DNA of 64,000 nt. It comes from Gautieria morchelliformis. Its lineage: Eukaryota > Basidiomycota > Agaricomycetes > Gomphales > Gomphaceae. Below, piece by piece: positions 34,901 through 46,900 of this stretch. A program made the position numbers and the translations under genes. The stretch spans positions 310,001-374,000 of the forward strand of contig WHVA01000004.1 of NCBI GenBank assembly GCA_015179125.1, read 5' to 3'. The notes under the pieces were generated by a model, which worked only from the letters and a program-made list of their open reading frames with translations, was not told where the DNA came from and did not search any database. Within the stretch, counting starts at the first letter, position 1. Every line of letters begins with the position of its first letter.

Positions 34901-35890
34901 GGCCTCCAGGGGCGAGTCCAGAGAAGATGAGGCAGCTAACGAGGTGGAGGTCAAGATATACACGGACGGCTCAGGCACAGAGGGTTGCGCAGGCGCGGCA
35001 GCGGTACTGTACAGGGAGGGGAGGAGGAAGGGGACCTTGAGATACCACCTAGGCCCCCTGGAGAAGCACACCACCTTCGAGGCAGAGGCGGTGGGGGTGC
35101 TCCTCGCGCTGGAGCTACTGAGCCGCGAGAGAGGCGTCAGAACGGCCGCGATCCTCCTCGACAACCAAGGGGTGATTCAGGCGGTCGGGAACATACGCTC
35201 CAAGCCGGGACAGCACATTCTAAGTCAGATACACGTCGCGGCTAACAAGCTAGCGCCCCAGCGAGGAGAAGCAAGACCGACCTAACTATAACCTGGGTCT
35301 CAGGGCATGACGGGGTCAAGGGTAACGAGGAAGTCGACATCGAGGCCAAGAAGGCGGCGACGGATGTCACCAATCAGATGAGTCCTCTCCCGCCCCTTCT
35401 GGAAACTGAGCCCCTCCCATGCAGCCTGGCGGCTGCACGACAGGCGTTCAGGGCGGATACAAGGCGGAGATGGAGAGCACTGTGGCAGGAGTCCCCTCGC
35501 TACGCACGGCTCTCGAAGATCGACAACAACCTGCCTTCTGGCAGCTACCTCAGCGACACAGCTAAGCTGACTAGGGCCCAGTGCAGCCTGATCACGCAGT
35601 TGAGGACGGGACACGCCCCACTCAACAGGCACCTACACAGGATCAAAAGAGCGCCCTCGCCGCTCTGCCCTGCCTGTTCCAGAGCCGACGAGACCGTCCA
35701 CCACTACCTGTTCGAGTGCAGGGCGTACGAGCACGCTAGACACGGGCTGAGGAGGAAGCTGGGCAGGAAGGCCACGTCCATCAGAGAGCTGCTAGGGAAG
35801 CCGGAGCCAATGCTGGCGTTGCTGGGCTATGTGGCAGCTACAGGGCGCCTGAAAGGAACATTCGGTGATGTGTCCCCCCCACCTGCCTAA
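31938..35890 (+). pseudogene. LINE ORF2: APE endonuclease, RT, RNase H, CCHC
   Basis: Starts at the ATG overlapping the ORF1 stop, giving MNYTTGPTPTRLRIYQQNLN. APE-type endonuclease (residues about 10-240): QQNLNKS, VILLQEPYID, SMVWCGDFNRHHPMWD, GPGTDHVPVL. RT (about 470-780): HKAPGDDGIPNVVLKES, YRPIALLNTIGKLLTAI, LFLDIEGAFPN, NGIGQGDPLSMILYLYYNAD, catalytic VAYVDDANLYAEG. RNase H (about 1005-1150): VKIYTDGSGTEGCAGAAAVL, TFEAEAVGVLLALELL, ILLDNQGVI, WVSGHDGVKGNEEVD. C-terminal CPACSRADETVHHYLFEC. Expected length about 1,317 residues. An in-frame TAG at 34,173-34,175 follows the RT core, and a frameshift lies near 35,285 inside RNase H. The protein nicks target DNA and primes reverse transcription there. 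Confidence 0.92.
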
Positions 35891-36417
35891 CGAGAGAGAC
35901 GGTTCATGCTTCCAGACAGGGTTACACAGGAGATACGCCCGAGGAACGCACACCAGGGATATTGTCAACAGATCTATTCACGACACACTAGACACTTGCC
36001 AGGCTTACAGCCACAACAACATGCCACCATCACACCAGCTCGGGCAACGGCAAGATCATGAAGACCCCTACGGACCTTTCTTTTCTTTGACTGCGGCGCT
36101 CACTCTCGTCGTGCTGGACCGCCTCGGCGGCCGAGCACTTATGAAGTCAGACCCCCACGCACACGAACATCCATCAGGGAAAGAGAGTGCCTTGCCTCAC
36201 AAGAGAGGGGGGCGGAAAACGGTTCAAGGAACCGGGCTACCGGGGGGCATGGAGCCCGTCGGCAGTGCATCCGCCCACTCGAGGACGCAAAATGATGGGA
36301 GTCCCAGGGAGCGAGGGGAAAGGCCCACCTATTGTAGGTACAACGCGTGTAGCGACCACCATAGGCACAGCCTGAGGTCAAATAAAATGACAAAAAAAAA
36401 AAAAAAAAAAAAAAAAA

Positions 36418-36429
36418 ATGGAAGCATCC
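36418..36429 (+). repeat. LINE target-site duplication, right
   Basis: ATGGAAGCATCC directly after the A tail; pairs with 29,849-29,860. Confidence 0.93.
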
Positions 36430-38470
36430 AGCGTCAAACTCCGAGTACAGAAGCATGGCGGCAAGTTGTCGATCACGAGGAAGAAGCGCAAGAAGAGTAC
36501 ATAGCCAGGAACCGAAGCCGAAGGAGCAACGCTAGGGACACGTGGCGCCGTGCGGCCAATTCATCTCTCAAGCGCCCGATGGGTCACGTGGGAGTAACCG
36601 TCGTCGCCCGGGAGATGCAGGACGTCTCACTCGCAACCGAATCCAGTATTGACGGTTAATGACGATTTACTGTGACGGCTCGAGGTGGGAACTTGAAGGA
36701 CACCACCGATAGCCTCGCTCGAGCGGAGAACGGATGGCTTGGCGGGTATGCAGGTTGGGGTGCGGGGACAACGCGCGAGGAGGTGCAGAGGTTGATAAAG
36801 GCAATCTGGTCAGCTAGACTGGTGGGGGACGGGGAATATGGGAGATGTGGTAGGGGCGTCGTCGGCGTCGGAAGGATGGGCTCCACGCGTGATAGAGGAG
36901 GGAATGCGCGGTGGAAGAGGTGGGACTGGCGGGAATGTGTGCTGGTAGGGTCGGGAGCGACGAGACCAGCTGACGGAGAGCGGGCTGGTTGGTTGGCTTC
37001 GGTAACTCCACGGTAGATCGCATTGTCCGGCCTTTCCAGAATGATTCTGTCTTGGACGTAGGCGTCGAGGGACTTTCTGTTTTTTCCCCGACTTTCCTTG
37101 GGTCAATGTCATCCTTACGTTGGCCAGAACGTCAACTCAAGAATATGGAGGAGGATGGAACATTTCAAATATCAGGTATCCGCCTCACCGAGGGCTTCCC
37201 TCCAAGTATGTGTCGAACGCAAGTTGTTTACGCTCAACACTATGGCCGAATACCTCAGAATCACGCTGGGTGGGTTAGGATGAGTGTGGGCTGAATTGAT
37301 TCAGGATCGACTCATTGGCTCCTTGACGCACTGCAGTGTCGATGTGTCATCCATCGTACTCATTAACTCAAGAGGTTTCGTCGGTCCTTCATCATTCGTG
37401 CGTGGCATTGTCTTACCGTTCCATCGTCCGATGTCGTACTCTCATCCTTCCATCTCATTCTCATCCAGTTGTCCTCTCATCTCATCGTCACACCCCGTCA
37501 TTCTCCCTTGTCTCAGAGTCCATGCGGGTGCGAGCGTGGGCGCTCGTCCATCCGAGTCGTCCCGCACCTCATGGCCTCACATTGTCCTCTCACCCTCTCG
37601 TTTCGTTGTCAAAACGCCATCACCATCACATCCTCTAGCTCCAGCGACACCCATTGGCACCATTTAACTCCCCTCAACTCCATGGGCCTACACAAACATG
37701 GTGACATAAAGACAGGCGGACGTAAAGCAGCCTTCAACGCCGTCGAGCTGGATACCAGGACGGGACGGAAGGTTTGGAGAGTGTGTGTGAGTGCGTCTAC
37801 TGCACCGCTGGCCGTCGACGCGTGCGAGGTTGCCAGCAAAGGACGCACTGCAGAATGCCATACTACGCCACGCCCGACCTGACAAGGCTGTTAGGCGAGA
37901 ACGCGAGATGGCTTTGGGACGCGAATATGCAAAGGGAGGACGCCCCCCCTGAAGGAACGCGGGACCCAAGCCACACCACGACACACCCGACGCATGGCGT
38001 CTGAGACAGAGGGTCTGATTGCCTTGCGTTCTACCGGTAGTCGTATGGTGGAGTGGGTGAAGGCGAGAGCAGTGCGTATATGGAGAGTAGTTGCGTGGTG
38101 GAACGGGAGGCAGAATGGGAAGCGGAATGGAGAGAGACAGGAAAGGAAAGAGAACGAGGGAACACCAGGAAAGGTGCAGTGCCAAGGGGCAGACCGTACC
38201 AGCTCAGGCACGCACACGCACACTGCCAGGGGATGGAAAATGGGAAGAGAGAACAACCGTGGAAGGTGGACGGAGAGTCTCAGGACAGATATACTGTAGG
38301 GTCGATAGAACGGCTCTAGCAACACACGGCCACTGAGAATCGCCAGTTACGCACAATGATGACGTGCCGCATCTCGACCCCGATCAGGCACGCGCCACCC
38401 GATCACGATCATGCCACCTGCACGCAATTACGCCACGCGATCACGATCACGCGGGGATCATCCATCACGC
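36430..38470 (+). repeat. Left arm of inverted duplication, inner part
   Basis: Continues the left arm after the LINE. It matches the reverse complement of about 42,950 to 40,960. Frames shared by both arms include LPKPTNQPALRQLVSSLP and RWPERQLKNMEE. Similarity fades near 38,470, where about 2.2 kb without counterpart begins. No known gene recognised in it. Confidence 0.8.
36656..36886 (-). CDS. Short ORF conserved in both arms, left copy
   Basis: 76-residue frame with the core ADQIAFINLCTSSR and SVVSFKFPPRAV. The right-arm counterpart (42,478-42,705, +) is 75 residues with the same start and stop, and the two differ by one whole codon (TPTTPLP versus TPTPLP), so the frame is kept across an indel. 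This hints at real coding sequence, perhaps one exon of a larger gene; no family recognised. The frame VELPKPTNQPALRQLVSSLP lies just upstream on the same strand. Confidence 0.3.
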   Translation of the reverse strand: MEPILPTPTTPLPHLPYSPSPTSLADQIAFINLCTSSRVVPAPQPAYPPSHPFSARARLSVVSFKFPPRAVTVNRH

Positions 38471-38673
38471 CACATTTTCAACGTGTGGAAGTAGGGTGCC
38501 GAGCACTCAGTATATATATATCTCGGCTACTCACGCTCGGTGATATAAGAAGAAGCATTTCTGGGTCCCACACCCGGTGACCCGGATCGTCTCGTCCTCG
38601 GATCTCGAGACGATGCGCTGTCTGGAGAGAACGCTACCGAGTAGACACCTGATGGATCATACGTCTCCTCGCT

Positions 38674-38990
38674 CATGGACAAAAAAGGGTTGCGCCGTGC
38701 ACAAAGTGGGGACCGGCGCTATAAGTCTATAACCTGCACACGGAAGTACGGAACAACAGAAAAGGCAATCAACGGAAGCATCCAGCGCCAAGCTCCGATT
38801 GGCAACAGGCAAGTTGCCAAGATCGGGAGGAAAAGCGCAAGAAGTGACGTAGCCAGGAACCCGAAGCCAGGCACCCGAAGCCAGGAACCCGAAGCCAGGA
38901 ACCCGAAGCCGAAGGAACGCAGTAGCAGCGCTCGCGACACGTGCCCGGCAGCGCACAATTCATCTCTCAAGTGCCGGATGGGTAGTACAC
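38674..38990 (+). repeat. Third copy of a 300-bp unit found in both arms
   Basis: Matches 29,766-29,860 plus 36,430-36,600 (left arm, either side of the LINE) and the reverse complement of about 43,015-42,790 (right arm). Shared blocks include GGTTGCGCCGT, GTGGGGACCGGCGC, GGAAGCATCCAGCG and CAATTCATCTCTCAAG. It lacks the LINE. A third, independently placed copy means the unit is itself repetitive; ends and type are unclear. Confidence 0.65.
38853..38908 (+). repeat. 14-bp minisatellite, four units
   Basis: CCAGGAACCCGAAG repeated four times (one unit with A to C), inside the third copy of the 300-bp unit. The two arm copies have only one such unit, so this expansion is local. Confidence 0.85.
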
Positions 38991-40800
38991 ATCTCATCGG
39001 GACAGCTTAGCTTGGGGACCTGTGCCGTGGGTATATAGCAGTGAGACATTTAGCAAAAATCTTCGGGAGTCAACTTAACTTCACCCCCATCGGTCTACAT
39101 GGGTTGATCCTGATACCGGGGCGCCGCCATTAGAGCGCACGTTTTAGCTTGGGGAGCTGCGACGCAATGGCTGTGTTACGCACGGAGGCTATCATCTTCG
39201 CGTGCCTGACTCATGCATGCCAGATAAACGTCTTGACTGGGCCATTATGGTATGTCCTTTTCACCAGACGTATTCGCGCTGGCGCTAGCAACAGCCTCCT
39301 TTGCGCTGACCTCGTCGCGGATGGTCGATAGCCTACTATGTCAGAAAACACCTGTAATATTACAATATTTGATAAAAATTATTTGTTGGTATACATAAAG
39401 ATTCGAAGCTAACTGTGAATGCGAAGAGCCTCGGACAGGTGTCGACGTGGGGCTCCTTGACCTCTGGATACTCCAACTAGCTACTTAATTTCAAAAGTTC
39501 CATGTAGCCTCAAATGGAACCCTGTTTTAGAATCCGAGGATGCGGCCTGTCTAACGTTTGAGCGGTCAGTTGTTATATTCGGTTCACTCCTATTCGGAGT
39601 TCTAGAGAGCCGATCTATCTAGGGCCTTGACAAGTATGTACATGCAGCCTCTCAGAGGCATTGTAGCATTTATAAACCAACCCCTTGAACGCAATGGCTC
39701 TTTGTGGCGACACAGGACTGCTGGACTAGGTCAGTCGATGTGCGTCATACTAAAGTCCTGAGTGTTTTGATTTACGCTCACCGCACAACGTCCTGATCTA
39801 GTAGATATCGAACACGAAGTTTTCATTTCGATCCCTCAGGCTTGTGGGTATCATAACTACTGCGCTGAATTCATGGTCGAATCTTACAAACCCTGTGTCT
39901 TGCAGCCGGAACAATCCATGTGCTCAGTGGATTCCCAACCATCCAGTGAATGTCTTTGGCGTATTTCCCACCTACCACCGTCCCAATGTTTGACCCTGGC
40001 CTCCCATTGCTCAGGGGCGACTAGGATAATTGTCTCCAGGACAGAAGCAAGAACGAGATCCGCATATGGAATTCGTGCCAACAGGCGTGATAGGTTCTGC
40101 ACTACGAGTGGCCTCATTGTGCACTGAATACTTGGCGCCAGATGCGTCCCTCACGCGTTTCATGATGAGCGCTGGCGACACATCGGAATGAGGTTATGAG
40201 TGCGCATCAGGTAAAAGGCAAGGAGAAACACACCTCGGTGCTATGTATGTTCCTCTACCGCTGCCTGAAATTCCCTCCACCGCCTAGAAGTCCCTATCAA
40301 TAATAGGACGTGACTATGTGATGGCTTCGATTCAGGACTCCGCAGACCATTGTGCGCGATGGACCGTCGGTCAGGAGAGGGTTGCATGTCTGATGTACTG
40401 TCGTACTGTCGATGTCCTGCCTGCCCGTATGGTGCGTGTTTGTCAACATCTCTGCCATGGAAGGTCAGCACCATGAATGTTCTTCGTATACCATCGTTAC
40501 AACCTCGCACAGATCAAGGCACAGGGTCACTTCAGGATACCGACCCTTACATAATTCACCGGTGCGTACCTAACCGTTATACCGCCACGTGTGATAAGTC
40601 GCAACCGAATCGAAGGTAAGTGCGGCACCACGCGCTGCCGGGTGCCGAGAATAGAAACAAGGGATTCGAAGATCGGAGCAGGCGCGCGCTTCTCACGATG
40701 AGTGCTTGCTTCAGGGCTTCTGCTTCCCAAATTGATGCATGCCTTGTGGCGTCGCCAGCGAAGCGGCCTGCGCGCTTGACGTGAATCGACCCTAAATGGG

Positions 40801-40912
40801 TATATCATCAATATCTGATCCACGGTCGATCGATCACTTCGCTCAGGCGCAGTTTATATCATGATCGTGATCGAAGTGATCGATCGACCGTGGATCAGAT
40901 ATTGATGATATA
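40801..40912. repeat. Perfect 41-bp hairpin at the axis of the inverted duplication
   Basis: 40,801-40,841 and 40,872-40,912 are exact reverse complements (inner ends GATCACTTCG / CGAAGTGATC), with a 30-nt loop. The similarity continues outward for about 30 bp with a few mismatches, and the larger arms follow. It marks the symmetry centre. Confidence 0.92.
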
Positions 40913-42477
40913 CCAATTTAGGTGCGATTCATGTCAATTTGGGAAGCAGAAGCGTGCGAAGCGTATGTAATTGGCTTCGCGTGGCGTGATCGTGATCGCG
41001 TGGCGCGTGCCTGATCTGGTCGTGATGCGCCACGTCATCGAGCGTAAATGGCGATTTTCAATAGCCGCCCCTCCGACCATAGATTGAATCTGTCATGAGC
41101 CACTCTTCGTCCACCTTCCACCCTCTTCCCATTTTGGGGACCCTGGTAGTGTGCGTGTGCGATTGTTCTGCCTGAGCTGGTACCGTCTACCTCTTGGAAC
41201 TCCACCTTTCCTGTTGTTCCCTCGTTCTGGTTTCCTTCCTGTCTCCCTCCATGCCGCTTCCCGCTCTGCCTCCTGTTCCATCACACAAGTCCTCTCCATA
41301 TACGCACTACTCTCGTCTTCACCCACTCCTCCACCATACGGCTACCGGTAGAACGTAAGGCCATCAGACCATCTGACTCAGAACGCCATGCGTCGGGTGT
41401 GTCGTGGTGTGGCTTGGGTCGCGCGTTCCTTCAGGCGGAGCGTCCTCCCTTTGCATATTCGCGTCCCAATGCCATCTCGCGTTCTCGCGTAACAGCCTTG
41501 TCAGGTCGGGTGTGGCGTAGCATGGCATTCTGGAGTGCGTCCGTTCCTGGCAACCTCGCACGCGTCGACGGCCAGCGGCGCAGTAGAAGCTCTCACCCAC
41601 ACTTTCCAATCCTTGCGTCCCGTCCTGGTATCCAGCTCAACTGCGTCGAAGGCTGCTGCACGTCCGCCTGTCTTTATGTCACCATGTTTGTGTAGGCCCT
41701 TGGAGTTGGGGGGAGTTAAATGGTGCCGATGAGTGTCGCCGGAGCCGAGGATGTGATGTTGAAGAGGGTGGGAGAATGGGACGAAACGGTGAGAGGACAA
41801 CACGAGCCAATGAGGAGTGGGACGACACGCTCGCACCCGCATGGACTCTGAGACAAGGGAGAATGGCGGGTGGGGACGACCAGATGAGAGGACGACGGGA
41901 TGGGGATGAGATGGAAGGATGTGAGAATCACCTGGGACGAAGAAACGGTAAGACAATGCCACGCACGAACGATGAAGGACCGACGAAACCTCTTGAGTTA
42001 ATGAGTACGATGGATGACACATCGACACTGCAGTGCGTCAAGGAGCCAATGAGTCAATCCTGAATCAATCCAGCCCACACTCATCCTAACCCACCCGGCG
42101 TGAGTCTGAGGTATTCGGCCATAGTGTTGAGCGTAAACAACTTGCGTTCGACACATACTTGGAGGGAAGCCCTCGGTGAGGCGGATACCTGATATTTGAA
42201 ATGTTTCACCCTCCTCCATATTCTTGAGTTGACGTTCTGGCCAACGTAAGGATGACATTGACCCAAGGAAAGTCGGGGAAAAACCAGAAAGTCCCTCGAC
42301 GCCTACGTCCAAGACAGAATCATTCTTGAAAGGCCGGACAATGCGATCTACCGTGGAGTTACCGAAGCCAACCAACCAGCCCGCTCTCCGTCAGCTGGTC
42401 TCGTCGCTCCCGACCCCACCAGCACACATTCCCGCCAGTCCCACCTCTTCCACCGCGTATTCCCTCCTCTATCACGC

Positions 42478-42705
42478 GTGGAGCCCATCCTTCCGACGCC
42501 GACGCCCCTACCACATCTCCCATATTCCCCGTCTCCCGCCACCCTCGCTGAGCAGATTGCCTTTATCAACCTCCGCACCTCCTCGCGCGCTGTGCCCGCA
42601 CCGCAACCTGCATACCCGCCCAGCCATCCGTTTTCGGCTCGAGCGAGGGTATCGGTGGTGTCCTTCAAGTTCCCACCTCGAGCCGTCGCAGTAAATCGTC
42701 GTTGA
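42478..42705 (+). CDS. Short ORF conserved in both arms, right copy
   Basis: 75 residues with ATLAEQIAFINLRTSSR and VSVVSFKFPPRAVAVNRR-stop. Counterpart of 36,656-36,886 on the other arm; see that entry. No known family. Confidence 0.3.
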   Translation: MEPILPTPTPLPHLPYSPSPATLAEQIAFINLRTSSRAVPAPQPAYPPSHPFSARARVSVVSFKFPPRAVAVNRR

Positions 42706-43939
42706 CCGTCAATACCGGGGATTCGGTTGCGAGTGAGACGTCCTGCGTCTCCCACGTGACGACGGTTTCTCCCACGTGACCCATCGGGCGCTTGAGAGAT
42801 GAATTGGCCGCACTTCGGCTTCGGTTCCTGGCTATGTACTCTTCTTGCGCTTCTTCCTCGCGATCGACAACTTGCCGCCGTCCCTGCGATGCTTCTGTAC
42901 TCGGCGTTTGGCGCTGGATGCTTCCCTTGATTGCCTTTTCTGCTGCTTCCGTTCCATGCGCCGGTGCTACCTCCGGTCCCCGCTTGCTGTACGGCGCAAC
43001 CCCTTTCGTGTGCGCATTCCGTGGAGGAGGGGTGTGGAGACGTTTATGTTCTATTATTTTCGCCGTCTGCCATTCTTTTCGATTTTTAGTTTGAATTCTT
43101 GCTCCTCTCCACGCACACCAGATAGTCGCTGACACCTACTCACAGGGATGACAAGAATGCGCTTCCAAAACCGCGCAGACTCGGCGGACAGGTCGATTTT
43201 GGCCAAGAGCACGGCCGTGTCACAACGTGTGCTGCATCGGACCGCCTCGGGAGAGAGTACGAGCAGCACAGGGACGGGTGCCATCGCTGCATCAGCCATG
43301 TATGAGACAAGGGAGAGCCCTGCGCTGCCGTACCTTAAGCCACAGCGCAGATAGAGGAGAACGCGGATGAGGATCTTGTGAGTGGAGGGGCTGGAGTGGG
43401 GATGCAGCCGCCCCAAGCGTGGTGACCACCTTGCTCACAGACAAAAGGTGGGTCGCCTGTGTACGCCCAACTGCCCAATAAGGCAACCGGACCTGCTGCC
43501 GAGTCCGGGTTTGCATGTTTGCATGGCCGCCGACCGGTCTTTAGCTACCGGTCGCATGCTGATGGTGATTTTGAAGTGGGACCCTGGTGAGATTGCAATT
43601 TAGTACTTTGGGTTCACTATGAAACTGCTCAAGCACAAGACAGACTTCGTTCTTCGGTGTATTTACACTCTATCTCACCCACATCCCGGCCAACACACCG
43701 CTTACTGAGGGACTGTACCTGGAAGAAATAAGTGGGCAAGGAGAAGCGAGCGCGAAGGGAGCGACGAGGAGATGATGCGAGAAGAAACGAAGGGTGAGTG
43801 GCTCGGCACAGGCTGTAGTGGAGTCTGTGTACATAATCGCTACCGCCGTTGTAATTGGAAGAACCAAGTGTCAGTATGTTCTCAATGCTGAAAAGAGTCT
43901 ATGCGAAGAGGAACACAGCTCGTCCCGCACAAGTTCAAT

Positions 43940-46900
43940 CACCGGCTCACCTTCGCCCATCCTACACGCGCCGCCACCACGCACACGGGGAATCGCAGGA
44001 GCGGGGGCACGCACGCGCGCGTGTACAGCGCGTTTGCGAGCGTCGTGAGGGCGAGGAAGGGGTCCCCTCATGTGGCGTCGTGAGCGTGGGGTTTGCCAGC
44101 GTGGGCGATGGTTCCTGGGGGCGCGCTTTGGCCTACTCGAAGACGGTGTCGGCAGCAAGGGCGGGGAAAAGCGTCTCGCAGCGCCTTCCAGCCAATCTGC
44201 CGCAAATGCGCTTCATCCTCCACGATCTGCCGCGTCTGCTCCTCGCTCAGCCTGGTCGGGTAAGTAATGTTTGGCACGAGGCCGCTCGTCCGCATATTTC
44301 TCGTGTCATCCATATTCGATAGACCAAGCGCGGGTACTGTGGCAGACACAGCGCGGTGATGATGAGGAGACGGCCGGAGTGTGGACATCTCTTCGGCAAC
44401 AGCCATGCGACCATCTGCTGCGGGATCTGGCAACGAGACTCGGTCTATAGACCGACGCCGTATCAGAAGGCGCTACGGTGACGGTTCGCATACTATTCTG
44501 TGATTTCTGCGAGGTAAGAGATCGCCGGGAATAGGCCATGCTTGTCCCACGATGACCAGATAACACTGGCACCGGCACCTGACCGGGTTACTCATGTTTC
44601 TGATTCGACGCTTGTGAGAGTTTAGAACGGGAGATGCGCGCGGCAGATTCAGATGAAGAGGGCGAGGCCGGGGACGGCGGCGAGCGAGACTCGTCCGACG
44701 TATCGGCGCCATATCCGCTGACACTGCCTTCTTCGTCACGTTCATCAGGAGAATCTTCACGCGGCGCAGGAACCTTCGACAAGAGACTGCGAGGCGGCGC
44801 TGGATCACAGGGTTGTTCGGCTATGGCGGACGACGAGGCCTGCGGTCCTCCTTGTGAGCCTGTCATGTCGTGGGTGAGACTGTTCTGCGCGGGTGCTGAC
44901 CCCTCAGATCCACTGCTCGACTCTGAGTCGTCCAGAGCGCCTTCGCCAAAATGGGCATGCTGAAAGGCCACAGGTTGTTCATTGACAGACAGATCCCCGC
45001 CGGTGCTGGGAGTCGATATCGAGGCCCGACGCATGGGGAGGCGGTGTGTAGGAGGAAGGACGGGAAGAGCGGCGGAGGCGCGGCGCGATACCGTGCGCAA
45101 CTTAGTGGAGGATGACATAGATGGATCGTGCGACGAATTCGGGGAGAAAGGACGTGACAGACGGAGGAATGTGGACTTGATTTCGAGCGGGGGGATGGCG
45201 ATGAGAAGGAAGGCGTGCTTTTTTTTCGTCTGATCAGCTCTAGTACGGTACGATAACGGGCTTGTTTCTATGGGATGCGTGTCAATGCGTGTACTCCCTG
45301 ATGTAACCGTAGCGGGAGCGGTATGGCTATTGAAAAAAGTCGCGGCCACGGAGGGAAGATGCTAACACAGGCGTTGGAGACAGCCGGCTCAGTGCCTCTA
45401 TATGCGACGACGGCTTCAAGGAGTATTCAGAAGTCGGCGACGTATCTTCCAAGTTCACGAGCTGGGAAAGGAGCAGCAGCCACGTCTAAGCAGCATGGAA
45501 CTGTCAGCCTCCCTTGCCGCTGCAGACTCGTTCAAAACCCGGTTAAGAATATGAAAGATAAGGACCTAGCTCCGCGTTAATCTCGCATACTCGTAGTCTG
45601 TCTCCATCGAAGACATACGACTTTGCCAGGCGTTCGAAGGCCGAGTGGTCAAAAAGAGGAATGTCTTCCACGCCAAGGGTTTGTTGATAGGGGACGTACA
45701 CAGGATCACTCGTTGCTTTGGGGCGAAGTCATAGCTCTTGCAGCGTGTCCACACCGTATGGGTTGCTAATAAGAGCGACATAAACATAGCACAGCGTGCG
45801 TGGGCGATATATATAAGCTCACACATCATCATACGGCAGCTCGACGACTGGCTGGTTCTTGGCAGCAAATGCGAGACTGCCGTACGCAGTCCAGGACATG
45901 GCCACTCTTGGAATGGCGTCGAGCGGTCTGAAGCTCTCCCGGAGGTCGTGCTGTGCAAACGTGCCGCTGACGTGTTGCGCCCACAGTTTGTGCGAGCCGG
46001 CAAAGGCGATGTCTGCCTTGCAAGTCTGCACACGAACACAACTGAATATTTTCACCGCGCACCGGTGATGCCGCCCTCCACGTCATCCAGAGCCCACTTA
46101 CCGATCCACGCGCGACGTATGTCCCAAATCTCGACCGTCTCGCTCTCAGACTCGTTGTTAGACACGATCTGTATACCATTGAATCATAACTGAAAACGAC
46201 GGATGAGTAAGCTCAATCCACACGGCAACCTCGCAATCGTAGCGCGGTCGCCAACACACATTCCGCACCGGGAAGGGCGTGTGAAGCGTACGGAAGGAAC
46301 TCGGGCCCATCTTCTTATTCAGTAGCATCGTGTCGCGATCGCTCATATGTGCGGGAATGGAAGCCCCTGGCGGCAAGCAAAGGTCCCAAACCTGCAACGA
46401 CGCGTGAGACTCAGACTGCGCAGTGCTGATTAGTTACAGGAGTAAATATCTTTATTTGGCGATCCATCCCACTCGTTACGAGCCACCCCAGGCCTGTCTC
46501 TTCCATACTGGGAAACTGCCAGTCCATTGATAGTACGGACGATGAGTGCGCGAGCGTGATTCGTTCCAGGGGGAGCGCTCTATTACGGAGGACCCGTCTA
46601 CAGTTCCAACGATGAACACGACGTGGACTATATATAGTATGACTGAATTCACCCACCGCTGAATATTGCCGCTCTCGAGACCAGTACAGACGATCATGGG
46701 ATGGGAACGGGAGATAGAGCTAGAGCGCAAATCCCCGTGGGGTGGTATACTTTCATAACGGAAGGCGGCGGACTCCGGAGGTCCTACAGCGCGAAGCAGG
46801 TGATGATACTGAGAGCTTGGCAGAGGGTAAAACGTTACCCATAGGCATAGGTGCCCGACCTGTGAGCCACTAGCAAAGAGGTAGGGCAGAAATGGAGAGA

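Larger units (their letters stand above)
29861..36417 (+). mobile_element. Full-length LINE (ORF1 + APE-RT-RNase H ORF2)
   Basis: A 6.56-kb non-LTR retrotransposon with 160-bp 5' UTR, ORF1, ORF2, a 3' UTR of about 500 bp and an A tail of 25 nt (36,393-36,417). It is flanked by a 12-bp target duplication ATGGAAGCATCC (29,849-29,860 and 36,418-36,429). The empty site is preserved in the right arm near 42,930 and in a third repeat copy near 38,775. APE endonuclease plus RT plus RNase H in one ORF2, with a CCHC ORF1, resembles the Tad/I group of fungal LINEs. ORF2 has one in-frame stop and one frameshift, so this copy is dead but young. Confidence 0.95.
38471..40690. other. Left-arm-specific central stretch, no gene seen
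   Basis: Has no counterpart in the right arm. Contains the third copy of a 300-bp repeat unit (38,674-38,990) and a 14-bp minisatellite. From 39,000 to 40,690 all frames are short and nothing resembling a gene, RNA or transposon end could be identified. Confidence 0.5.
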
